From positions 1-44,644 of the forward strand of contig CAZHBA010000103.1 of NCBI GenBank assembly GCA_964530225.1: a stretch of 44,644 bases of DNA, in the 5' to 3' direction. The notes beneath the pieces were generated by a model that saw only the letters and a list, made by a program, of their open reading frames with translations, searched no databases and was not told where the DNA came from. Of this stretch, positions 25,820 through 33,349 are shown one piece after another. Numbering within the stretch: the stretch's first letter is position 1; each line of letters opens with the position of its first letter. A program made the translations under genes and the position numbers. This DNA is from CAZHBA01 sp964530225 (lineage in GTDB: Bacteria; Pseudomonadota; Alphaproteobacteria; UBA6615).

Positions 25820-26056
25820 ATGAATATGACCACCGCGCTGAACATCACTATCGAATACTGCGTCGTCTGAAACTACAAGCCGCGTGCGCTCCGTGCGAGG
25901 GATCTGCTTGTAGAACGATACGGCGCCAAGGTCGAGCTTGTCTCGGGCACCACCGGGGCCTTCGAGATCATCGTCAATGGCGAGACCCTGTTTTCCAAAC
26001 GCTCGGCCCACCGCTTCCCCGACGACGCCGAAGTAACATCCCTGCTCGATGGATAG
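25820..26056 (+). CDS. SelW-like selenoprotein (Rdx family) with in-frame TGA read as Sec
   Basis: From ATG 25820 (or 25826) the frame reads MNMTTALNITIEYCVV, TGA at 25868-25870, then NYKPRALRARDLL and ends TSLLDG-TAG at 26054-26056. Read through it is a 78-residue protein with Sec at 17 in a CVVU motif. The pattern YCxxU-x-YKP, then VELVSGTTGAFEIIVNG and ETLFSK, is the SelW/Rdx family: a thioredoxin-like fold with CxxU at the first loop and a basic FSK/HSK near the end. The size equals SelW proteins. It lies six bases after the LOG stop, so it is probably coupled to it. A SECIS-like hairpin follows. Standard gene calling misses it entirely. Its role is presumably thiol redox, partner unknown. 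Confidence 0.92.
25874..25912 (+). promoter_or_regulatory. Candidate bacterial SECIS hairpin after the SelW-like TGA
   Basis: Bases 4-10 after the TGA (UACAAGC) pair perfectly with bases 36-42 (GCUUGUA), enclosing 25 nt. Inside, UCC can pair with GGA around a loop starting GUGCGAG, about 23 nt after the TGA. Overall size (39 nt) and loop position resemble the E. coli SECIS element. Alternative inner pairings exist; the fold was drawn by hand. Confidence 0.65.
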
Positions 26057-26115
26057 GAATTGCCTCATGATGTTCTTTAGTGTTTCCTAAAGTACCAATC
26101 CAAGAAACCGAGAAC

Positions 26116-26274
26116 ATGGCGTTCGACCGGCGGCAGGCCATCCAGAACCACGCCGCGCAGCTTTATGGCTACGCTGTCAGCCTGTGCTCGGACCCAACCC
26201 TGGCCGAGGATTTAGCCCAAGAAGCCATCACCAAAGCGATAGTCACCCGGCGCGGGGCGCGAGGATGTTTATAG
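26116..26274 (+). pseudogene. Truncated ECF-type sigma factor fragment
   Basis: The frame from 26116 reads MAFDRRQAIQNHAAQLYGYA, then VSLCSDPTLAEDLAQEAITKAI, which is the start of sigma-70 region 2 in extracytoplasmic-function sigma factors. It then changes to VTRRGARGCL and stops. Regions 2.3 to 4 are missing. The break coincides with the start of a cytochrome c fragment in another frame, so a deletion probably joined two unrelated genes here. Confidence 0.65.
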
Positions 26275-26470
26275 CTATTGCGCCGCCTGCCACTCGGCCA
26301 AACTGTTTGTCCAACAGGGACTGAGCCGCGAGTCGTGGGAGGAAACCCTCGGCTGGATGATCGAGGAACAAGATATGGTCGAACTCGACGCGGAGATGCA
26401 CAAGATAATCCTCGACTATCAGAGCAAATACCTTGAACACCGTCCGTCGCCCGGCGCACGTCAAGAAAAA
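26261..26470 (+). pseudogene. Cytochrome c-like domain fragment fused out of frame to the sigma stump
   Basis: In the second frame the sequence reads EDVYSYCAACHSAKLFVQQG, a CxxCH haem site, followed by LSRESWEETLGWMIEEQDMV and a helix ending in LDYQSKYL. This matches small c-type cytochrome domains with the pattern LSRxxWxxxLxWMVEEQGM. There is no signal peptide or start; the sequence begins within the sigma fragment and runs without a clear end to the start of the SDR remnant. The axial Met may be in EEQDMVEL. Confidence 0.65.
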
Positions 26471-26528
26471 ACCGTAGACCCCCTCACGTACACTTACGCG
26501 CTGCCAGCACGTATACGGAGGAGACGCC

Positions 26529-27203
26529 ATGACCATCGACACATCCGCAGACGCTACCGACCGTGTCGTCGTGATCACCGGTGCCGGCCAGGGGATCGGC
26601 CGCGCCTATGCCCATCATTTTGCCGGCAATGGCACAATCCCAGTGATCGCCGACCTCAAAGGTGGCAATGGCAAAAGGATGGCAGCGGAAATTGAGACTA
26701 CGGGTGAGCGGGCGCTTGCTGCGTAGACCGTCGTGACCCAGCCAGACTCGGTCGCCGCCATGATCGATGCCACGCTATCTACATACGGCCGCCTCGACGC
26801 TCTAATCAACAACGAGGCCATCTTCGTCACCTTGCCCGCCGGCCCTTCGAGGATATCCCGCTCGACGAATGGTAGCAGGTGATGGATGTCAACATTACCG
26901 GCTGCTTTATTTGCGCTGGCGCCGTGCTGCCGACGATGCGCGAGGCCGGTTGGAGTCGCATCATCAACATCTTGTCGTCGACGGTATCACCACCAATGCG
27001 GTGCTACCGGGCATGATCGAGACCGAGATGGAAAATATCGGACGCACGGACGAGAGCCGTCAGCACGTCATCGGCAATCAGTGCCTGAAACGGCAACAGA
27101 CTCCGGAAGACATGCTCGGCACATTGCTGTTTCTGCCTCCCCGGCAAGCGGATTTATGACCGGCCAGTCGGTCTGCGTCGACGGAGGCGCGGCGTTCGTT
27201 TAA
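26529..27203 (+). pseudogene. Short-chain dehydrogenase/reductase, heavily decayed
   Basis: The start at 26529 has GGAGGAG upstream and the cofactor motif VVVITGAGQGIGRAYAHHFA. An amber codon follows ALAA at 26724-26726, then VTQPDSVAAMIDATLSTYGR and LDALINNEAIF in the same frame. The frame shifts near 26835, a second amber (26873-26875) follows PFEDIPLDEW, then QVMDVNITGCFICAGAVLPT. The SxxYxxxK catalytic region is deleted: IINILSSTV is joined to ITTNAVLPGMIETEM. The end TGQSVCVDGGAAFV closes in yet another frame. Two ambers, three frame changes and a missing active site make it non-functional. Confidence 0.88.
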
Positions 27204-27213
27204 GGCGCAACAT

Positions 27214-28065
27214 CTAAGATGCGGTGGCCGGTTTCGAGGCAACCATCCACATATTGTCACTGAGATAGAACCGGTCGAACAGGCCGAAGCGCTCGACTTG
27301 GAACCCCGCCGCCTCGACCATGTCACGCAGGCTTTGCGGCGTGAAATAGTTGACGTGTCCGGGAAACCGAAACCCGCACCAGCGCGGCCCCATAACCCGG
27401 CGGTTAATGCTGGCATAGTTAGGCACCTTGATGATCGCCGCGCCGCCGGGCCGCAGCGCCGCCCAGGCGCGCGCCAGTAACTCGGCCGGTTGCTGCTCGT
27501 GCTCAAGGAATGAACGCATGAGGATTCCGCTCACCGTCCCCACCGGCACCGCGGCGAGACCTTCAACCGCTGACATGGTCAATATCTTGCCATCCCGGCC
27601 GGCGAGACGTTCCTCTGCTCGGCGCGCTAACTCAAGTGAAATCTCCACGCCTAGGGGTTCATAGCTTTCAGGCAGCCGGGCCAATTGGTCACCCATCCCG
27701 CAACCGATATCCACTACCAGCCCCGGCGGAAATGCTGCTTTGACCCGGCTCGCGACCTTGTCCGGCTTGCGGATCACCCAGCGGCGGATCGGCGTCCAGT
27801 AACGCGAGAAGTGATAGGAGAGCGGAAAATCTTTACGCATCCGCTCGCCGCGGTCGCTATGGTTGCGCTCCCAAGCAAATTCCGAAACCAGAGCTTCATA
27901 GCCGGGTGGGTTTTCAAGATATACAAAGGCGCAACTAGAGCAGCCCTTGAGAATCCAGTTTTGCCACGAGTACGCAAGGGCGTCGGTAGCCGAATTATCT
28001 GTGCCGCATTTTGGACAGTTTCTTGCTAGAACAGCAGGATTCGCAGCTTCTTGGGACATCGTCAT
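27214..28065 (-). CDS. Class I SAM-dependent methyltransferase with N-terminal zinc ribbon
   Basis: The 283-residue protein begins with a four-cysteine ribbon (Cys17, Cys20, Cys42, Cys45) before a methyltransferase domain. SAM motif I is VVDIGCGMGDQLARL, and GTVSGILMRSFLEHEQQP and ALRPGGAAIIKVPNY are the post-I and motif III equivalents. HVNYFTPQSLRDMVEAAGFQ is typical of the Methyltransf_23-like group acting on sugars, lipids or small metabolites. It is convergent with the SDR remnant and divergent from the ABC exporter across 121 bp. The substrate cannot be deduced. Confidence 0.88.
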   Translation of the reverse strand: MTMSQEAANPAVLARNCPKCGTDNSATDALAYSWQNWILKGCSSCAFVYLENPPGYEALVSEFAWERNHSDRGERMRKDFPLSYHFSRYWTPIRRWVIRKPDKVASRVKAAFPPGLVVDIGCGMGDQLARLPESYEPLGVEISLELARRAEERLAGRDGKILTMSAVEGLAAVPVGTVSGILMRSFLEHEQQPAELLARAWAALRPGGAAIIKVPNYASINRRVMGPRWCGFRFPGHVNYFTPQSLRDMVEAAGFQVERFGLFDRFYLSDNMWMVASKPATAS

Positions 28066-28186
28066 AAGCGTTTTTCCGGCACCGAATTTTGCCCACCGTC
28101 TAACATCGGCCTCTTGAAAAGGCTAGACGGCATGCTGAAGCAAGACCTATGAGAGTGACAAGCGAAAGACGTAGGCGGACCCACGT

Positions 28187-29950
28187 GTGAAAGATACGAC
28201 TGGCTATCTTGTTGGCAGACTCTGGCGCGACTGGATGCGCGTCCATCTGGGCCGTATTGCCGGCACGGCAATGTTGATGGCAATTGTCGCAGCAACCTCG
28301 GCGGCCTATCCCAAGCTTATCGAACTGGCGATCAACATGCTGGAAAACACAGATCCGCGCATATTGACCCTGCTGCCTGCCGCCATCATCGCCACTACCT
28401 TCACCCGTGGAATCGCCTCTTATGGTCAAAGCGTGCTCAGCCAGTCGGTGGCACTGCGCGTGATCGCCAACTTGCAAAAGGCGATGTTCGCACGGCTCAT
28501 GTATGCTGATCTGGCGACGCTACAGAGCGCTGCCACCGGCACTCTCATTTCGCGCTTCACCAATGATGTGAACCTCATGCGCGACGCGCTATCGCGCTCG
28601 ATGACGGCCCTGATCCGAGAGCTTCTGACGGCGGCCGCTTTGATCGGCATGATGTTTCACCTCGATTGGGTGCTAGCGCTGATCGTCGTCATCGTCTTCC
28701 CCATCGCCGGCCGGCCAATTCTGCGCCTCGGACGCCGTCTGCGCCGGGCCTCGGCCAACGTTCAGACTGGCCTAGGTTCTCTGACCGCGACCCTAAACCA
28801 GTCGTTTGGCGGCATTCGGCTGATTAAGGCCTATGGCATGGAGAGCTATGAGAACACGCGCTCCGACGCTCTGTTTGACGAGGTCTACAGGCTGATCATA
28901 AAGACCGTGAAGGGCCGTGCGCGCGCGCAACCGATCATGGAAACTTTAGGCGGTGTCGCAGTAGCGCTAGTGTTGGCGTTCGGCGGCTACCGCGTAATTT
29001 CCGACACCGGTACGCTCGGCGAATTCGTCGGTTTTCTGTCCGCCGTCCTGCTGGCGCTGCAACCCATCCGTAGTCTTGGCGTCCTCAATGCCAGCGTGCA
29101 GGAAGGTCTCGCCGCGGTAAAACGAACCTTCGATCTGCTCGACAGCGAACCCCAGATCACCGACCGGCCGGACGCGCGCAATCTCGCTCACGTAACCGGG
29201 CACGTCCATCTCGACGCTGTAAGCTTCGCCTACGAACCCGACAAGCCGGCACTCGACCACATCACCATCGACGTGCCGGCGGGCCTTACCGTCGCGCTGG
29301 TCGGACCTAGCGGCGCCGGTAAATCGACCGTGCTTAACCTAATTCCACGGTTCTACGATGCCGATACCGGCATGGTGAGCATCGACGGCAACGACGTGCG
29401 CGAAGTGATGTTGGCCAGCCTGCGCGACAACATCGCCCTGGTCAGCCAAGAGGTCACCTTGTTCAACGAGTCAATCGCCGCCAATATCGGCTTTGGTAAT
29501 CCGGCGGCGGGACGCGCGGCAATCGAAGCGGCGGCGACCGACGCGGCAGCGCACGAGTTCATCACCCAATTGCCGGAAGGTTATGACACCATCGTCGGCG
29601 AACGCGGGGTCAAACTATCGGGCGGTGAGCGTCAGCGCATCGCCATCGCTCGCGCCATGCTAAAAAACGCGCCGATCCTGTTGTTCGACGAGGCCACCAG
29701 TGCGCTGGATGCCGAAGCCGAGCGCCAGGTGCAGGGCGCGCTGGCGCGGCTAGCAAAGGGCCGCACGACGATCGTTATCGCCCACCGCCTGGCAACGGTG
29801 GTCGGCGCTGATCTTATCTATGTCATCGATGAGGGCCGGGTGGTCGAATCCGGCGTTCACGCCGGCTTACTCGCCCAGAACGGCCTATATGCCCGCCTCG
29901 CCCGCCTGCAATTTGGCGACGACGAAGTCGACTCTGCGGTATCCACATAG
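28187..29950 (+). CDS. ABC transporter, fused permease and ATP-binding protein (MsbA/exporter type)
   Basis: The 587-residue half-transporter starts at GTG 28187. The membrane domain (about residues 1-320, six helices) precedes the ATPase. Walker A is GPSGAGKSTVLNLI, the Q-loop is ALVSQEVTLFNES, the signature is LSGGERQRIAIARAM, Walker B is ILLFDEATSALDAEAE and the switch His is in VIAHRLATV, so it should be active as a homodimer. The pattern is that of lipid or drug exporters such as MsbA. The divergent methyltransferase gives no direct hint of the cargo. Confidence 0.93.
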   Translation: MKDTTGYLVGRLWRDWMRVHLGRIAGTAMLMAIVAATSAAYPKLIELAINMLENTDPRILTLLPAAIIATTFTRGIASYGQSVLSQSVALRVIANLQKAMFARLMYADLATLQSAATGTLISRFTNDVNLMRDALSRSMTALIRELLTAAALIGMMFHLDWVLALIVVIVFPIAGRPILRLGRRLRRASANVQTGLGSLTATLNQSFGGIRLIKAYGMESYENTRSDALFDEVYRLIIKTVKGRARAQPIMETLGGVAVALVLAFGGYRVISDTGTLGEFVGFLSAVLLALQPIRSLGVLNASVQEGLAAVKRTFDLLDSEPQITDRPDARNLAHVTGHVHLDAVSFAYEPDKPALDHITIDVPAGLTVALVGPSGAGKSTVLNLIPRFYDADTGMVSIDGNDVREVMLASLRDNIALVSQEVTLFNESIAANIGFGNPAAGRAAIEAAATDAAAHEFITQLPEGYDTIVGERGVKLSGGERQRIAIARAMLKNAPILLFDEATSALDAEAERQVQGALARLAKGRTTIVIAHRLATVVGADLIYVIDEGRVVESGVHAGLLAQNGLYARLARLQFGDDEVDSAVST

Positions 29951-30101
29951 GTAATTACCGCGTGATAGCCACAGGATTCGTTAACTTACGAGCACCGGAT
30001 TGATAATCGGCGTTGTCTATGATCATTTATGTCCAAATTAACGCCAGACCGCTTGGCACAGCCAATTGAGTACTCGGTTAAATCAACCAGGGAATTTCGA
30101 C

Positions 30102-30914
30102 ATGACACAACAGCAGAAACCGTCGGTTTATAACAATTCCCGGTTCCGAGTGGTCGATTACAATTTCGACACCTTCGTAGGCCCGGCCGCGGGCGAACAG
30201 TTCAAGGACTTTACGCTCACCGAGCTCAAGACCGGCGATGACGTCAAGCTGTCCGATTTCACCGGCAAATGGGTGGTCGTGGAAACCGGTTCGTCAACCT
30301 GCTCGATGTACACCAAGAACATTCCCACCATGAAAGACGTGGCGGCCGAACTTCCCGACGTCCAGTTTGTCATGATCTACGTCCGCGAAGCCCATCCTGG
30401 CGAGCGGCTCGGCCCGCATAAATCGATGAAAGACAAGTACAGGGCGGCCCGCAAAGTTGCGCCGCGTTACGGCGAGTTCCGGCGGGTTCTGGTCGACAAC
30501 ATCGACGGTGATTTCCACCGCGCCTATGGCGGAATGCCCAACGTCGTCTATGTGATCCGCCCCGACGGCACGATCCATTATCGCTGCAACTGGGCGGCGC
30601 CGCACCTGATCAAAGCCGCGCTGGAAGACCGCGACAACCTACACAACGTTGAGAACGCGCCAGTGGCAGAACTACGCGCCTCGCGCGCCATGCCACACAT
30701 GATCCGCACCATGTGGACCGGTGGTGCCATCGCGCTTTACGATTTCTTCAAGAATGCACCGCTGACCGTGACCAAGCACGTCAAGGTCGATGCCTATTAC
30801 GAAAAGCATGGCCGCTTCCGCAATCAACCCCTGTCGCCAGAGGAGATTAAGACGCGTATGGAAGCGCCCGACGGCGCGGCCGAAGAAGAGACTAAGGTGC
30901 AGGCGGCCGAATAG
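30102..30914 (+). CDS. Iodothyronine-deiodinase-like redoxin with Cys in place of Sec
   Basis: The start at 30102 (MTQQQKPSVYNN) has AGGGA nine bases upstream; an earlier in-frame ATG at 30066 lacks support. The 270-residue soluble protein has a thioredoxin-like core: KDFTLTELKTGDDVKLSDF, then VVVETGSSTCSMYTKNIP. This aligns with the GSCTUPPF active site of deiodinases, Cys replacing Sec. VQFVMIYVREAHPGER corresponds to the deiodinase IYIEEAHASDGW segment. Such bacterial homologues probably act as thiol peroxidases or reductases. Its presence among selenoprotein genes is notable because relatives carry Sec at this position. Confidence 0.82.
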   Translation: MTQQQKPSVYNNSRFRVVDYNFDTFVGPAAGEQFKDFTLTELKTGDDVKLSDFTGKWVVVETGSSTCSMYTKNIPTMKDVAAELPDVQFVMIYVREAHPGERLGPHKSMKDKYRAARKVAPRYGEFRRVLVDNIDGDFHRAYGGMPNVVYVIRPDGTIHYRCNWAAPHLIKAALEDRDNLHNVENAPVAELRASRAMPHMIRTMWTGGAIALYDFFKNAPLTVTKHVKVDAYYEKHGRFRNQPLSPEEIKTRMEAPDGAAEEETKVQAAE

Positions 30915-31065
30915 AATCGTAGCGAAGAACCCAATGGGGAGCACACACTCTCCCACCGTCGGCCGGTCCACTCGTTGGGCCAACCAGCTGCGTTTGGAGT
31001 ATGGGTCTCATTGGCCGTAAATAAGGGGTAAATTCCGCCAAATCCTGCTGACTCCTTATTTTAAT

Positions 31066-31142
31066 TGGCGCGCCCGGCAGGACTCGAACCTGCGACCCCT
31101 TGATTAGGAATCAAGTGCTCTATCCGGCTGAGCTACGGGCGC
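31066..31142 (-). tRNA. tRNA-Arg (anticodon CCT)
   Basis: The minus strand folds as a complete cloverleaf: acceptor GCGCCCG/CGGGCGC, D arm GCTC/GAGC, anticodon stem CTTGA/TCAAG with loop TTCCTAA giving anticodon CCT, variable GGGTC, T arm GCAGG-TTCGAGT-CCTGC, discriminator G and an encoded CCA. It reads AGG codons. No integrated element or direct repeat of its 3' end is visible nearby. Confidence 0.97.
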
Positions 31143-31209
31143 TTACCGGTATTCGCTAACAGTAATGGCAAACATCGTCCGAAACGGCGGCGACAGCAAG
31201 GGCTATGCG

Positions 31210-32118
31210 TTACGCCACCGGCGGCCAGCCGCCCTCGGGTCGCACACCCTTGTACCAATCGAGGATCTGCTCGCCGGTCCACACATGCGTATCGTCGCGC
31301 CCGCACACATATTCTAGAATACGGCGTAGGTGCTTGACACGGTGCGGCACGCCCATGATGTAGGGATGCAGCGTGAAGCACATGATGCGCGACGAGCCGT
31401 CGGAGGCGTCCTCGATGAGCTGGTCGAACTCGTCAATCGCCCGGTCGGCGTACTCGGCCGCGCGGTGGCCCTGGATCAGCAGCATCGCCAGATCATTGAG
31501 CTCTTGCGTATAGGGGATGCTCACCATGGTGCCGTGCTTGGTGCGCAGGTCAACCGGCTGGTCGTCGAGTACCCAGTCGGCGACATATTCGAAGCCGGCC
31601 TCATGCAGCCAGTCAACGGTGTCGTGGGTCTCGGCCAACGCCGGGCCGAGCCAGCCCGCCGGCGGCTTACCCGCATATTCCGACAGCCGCTTGAAGACGC
31701 GGTGTATCATTTCGCGCTGGTCGGGCACAGCGGGTAGCGCCCGCTGGATCCAGCCATGGCCAGCCATATCCCAGCCCGATTCAAGGCTGGCGTCGACGAT
31801 TTGCGGATAGTCGTCGCAGACCGAACCGTTGAGCACCAGCGTACCAGCAACGTCGAATTCGTCGAATATCTTTTTCAGCCGCCAAAACGCCACCCGCTGG
31901 CCGTATTCGTGCCAGGCCCAGTTGGGAATATCGGGTACACTCTTGTCGACCCCGCCGGGCGGATTGACCACGGTGCGTGGCATTGGCTGATCGATCATCC
32001 AGTTCTCGACATTGATGCACGGCCAGACCACCACCTTGGCGCCGCCGGGCAACGGTAGCGGCGGGCGTTCGTGGATCGGGCTGTAGTCGATCCGGTCGGT
32101 CGGCCACTCCAGGGTCAT
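31210..32118 (-). CDS. Polysaccharide deacetylase family protein (allantoinase/PuuE-like)
   Basis: The 302-residue protein has the NodB-type deacetylase barrel of the PuuE-like group: GGAKVVVWPCINVENW near the N-terminus, then FWRLKKIFDEFDVAGTLVLN, SLESGWDMAGHGWIQ with the metal-site His, and MCFTLHPYIMGVPHRVKHL near the end. In this group the metal-binding Asp-His pattern is altered and substrates include allantoin or other amides rather than chitin. No purine-catabolism genes are nearby. It is the last gene of a minus-strand run after folB, 17 bp downstream of it, so it may be cotranscribed. Confidence 0.87.
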   Translation of the reverse strand: MTLEWPTDRIDYSPIHERPPLPLPGGAKVVVWPCINVENWMIDQPMPRTVVNPPGGVDKSVPDIPNWAWHEYGQRVAFWRLKKIFDEFDVAGTLVLNGSVCDDYPQIVDASLESGWDMAGHGWIQRALPAVPDQREMIHRVFKRLSEYAGKPPAGWLGPALAETHDTVDWLHEAGFEYVADWVLDDQPVDLRTKHGTMVSIPYTQELNDLAMLLIQGHRAAEYADRAIDEFDQLIEDASDGSSRIMCFTLHPYIMGVPHRVKHLRRILEYVCGRDDTHVWTGEQILDWYKGVRPEGGWPPVA

Positions 32119-32135
32119 CTCTCTCTCCTAAATTT

Positions 32136-32561
32136 TTAATTTTCTTCGCGCAGGCGCACCGCCTCGCAGCCAACGGCGGCGCAGTCGTCATAGACATCGG
32201 TTTTCTCGCTCGACACCCGCACCGCGGCAACGGCGTCGAAGGTAAAACATAGATCCGCTATTTCCTCGACCAGGGTTTCCTGTAGATTGATGTGGCGGCC
32301 GTCGATCACCTGGTGCACGGCATCGTGCACCTGGTCGTAGTTGAACACTTCCGTGATGCTATCGCGTTGGGGCCGCTCGCCAGAACCCATGTAGAGCGTG
32401 ATGTTGACCATCACTTTCTGGGTGCGGCCCTGCTCGGAATCGTGGATGCCGATATGGGCGTGAATTTCCAGATCACGAAAATATTTTTTACTGATCGAAA
32501 GGCCGCGTTCGAGCAGCCGGTGCTCGATCGGATCGATCGCTGGGACCATCGCTGAGTCCAT
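32136..32561 (-). CDS. folB: Dihydroneopterin aldolase family protein (FolB)
   Basis: The 141-residue protein has the T-fold pattern of FolB: FRDLEIHAHIGIHDSEQGRT, VFNYDQVHDAVHQVIDGRHI and NLQETLVEEIADLC with the Glu that anchors the pterin. FolB cleaves dihydroneopterin to hydroxymethyl-dihydropterin in folate synthesis. The C-terminal VRVSSEKTDVYDDCAAVG keeps the SxEKP-type region, though Pro is replaced by Thr-Asp. Its gene follows a pteridine-reductase-like SDR by 2 bp, which supports a pterin role. Confidence 0.88.
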   Translation of the reverse strand: MDSAMVPAIDPIEHRLLERGLSISKKYFRDLEIHAHIGIHDSEQGRTQKVMVNITLYMGSGERPQRDSITEVFNYDQVHDAVHQVIDGRHINLQETLVEEIADLCFTFDAVAAVRVSSEKTDVYDDCAAVGCEAVRLREEN

Positions 32562-32563
32562 GC

Positions 32564-33349
32564 TTACGCCCCGTTTTTGCCAGTATCGATGAACATAACA
32601 TCGCGTTCGCTGGCGACAAGATGTTGGCCACCGTCAACCAACACTACTTCACCGGTGACGGCAACCGCAGCAACCAAGTAGCGCACAGCATCAGCGATAT
32701 CATCCACCGTAGCACCGCGGCCCAGCGGCGTGCGACCATGGATAGCGGCGAACTGGCTCTGCGTCTGGTTGGCGCTCGGCAGGGTCAGACCCGGCGCCAC
32801 ACCGCACACACGGATGCGCGGCCCCAGCGCCAGCGCTAGCGTCGTTGTCAGACCGCCCAAGCCATATTTCGATAACGTGTAGGACAGAAAATCCGGGTTT
32901 GGATTGACCAGTTTCTGGTCGAGGATGTTGACGATCACGCCCTCGGCGTCGCCCGGTAGCTGTTCGGCAAAGGCGCGCGACAGCAGTACCGGAGCGCGCA
33001 GATTGACCGCCATTATGGCGTCGAAATCAGCCGCAGCGACTGAACTGATGTCGTCGGCGGCGAACATCGAGGCGTTGTTGACCAGACAACCCACTCCGCC
33101 GGTGACATCGACGGCCGCCGATACCAAAGCAGCAGCAGCAGCCGGATCGGACAGATCGGCGGCAATCGCCACCGCCTGTTCGCCGCGCGCCTCTATGGCG
33201 GCGACGGTTTCCGCCGCTTCCTTCTCCGATTGGTGGTAATGCACGACCACATGCCTGCCACCGTTAGCTAGCGCCAAAGCGATCGCCCGGCCAATACGCT
33301 GCGCACCGCCGGTTATAATCGCGCCGCGCGCCGATGTCGGCCTGGTCAT
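32564..33349 (-). CDS. SDR family oxidoreductase, FolM/pteridine-reductase-like
   Basis: The 261-residue enzyme has the cofactor motif IITGGAQRIGRAIALALA, with an Arg favouring NADPH, the NNAS motif (LVNNASMFAAD) and the active site YTLSK. The segment IVNILDQKLVNPNPDFLSYT, with Asp-Gln in place of the usual SSxx, is typical of FolM-like dihydromonapterin or pteridine reductases. Its start overlaps the pip stop (ATGA) and folB follows after 2 bp, so it belongs to a pip-SDR-folB operon and probably reduces dihydropterins. Confidence 0.88.
   Translation of the reverse strand: MTRPTSARGAIITGGAQRIGRAIALALANGGRHVVVHYHQSEKEAAETVAAIEARGEQAVAIAADLSDPAAAAALVSAAVDVTGGVGCLVNNASMFAADDISSVAAADFDAIMAVNLRAPVLLSRAFAEQLPGDAEGVIVNILDQKLVNPNPDFLSYTLSKYGLGGLTTTLALALGPRIRVCGVAPGLTLPSANQTQSQFAAIHGRTPLGRGATVDDIADAVRYLVAAVAVTGEVVLVDGGQHLVASERDVMFIDTGKNGA

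Noticed and set aside
25817..26068. Minus-strand ORF of 83 codons over the SelW-like gene
   Set aside because: Its product resembles no family, while the plus strand gives a full SelW pattern once TGA is read as Sec.
31066..31142. Integration site for a genomic island at tRNA-Arg
   Set aside because: No integrase and no repeat of the tRNA 3' end were seen nearby.
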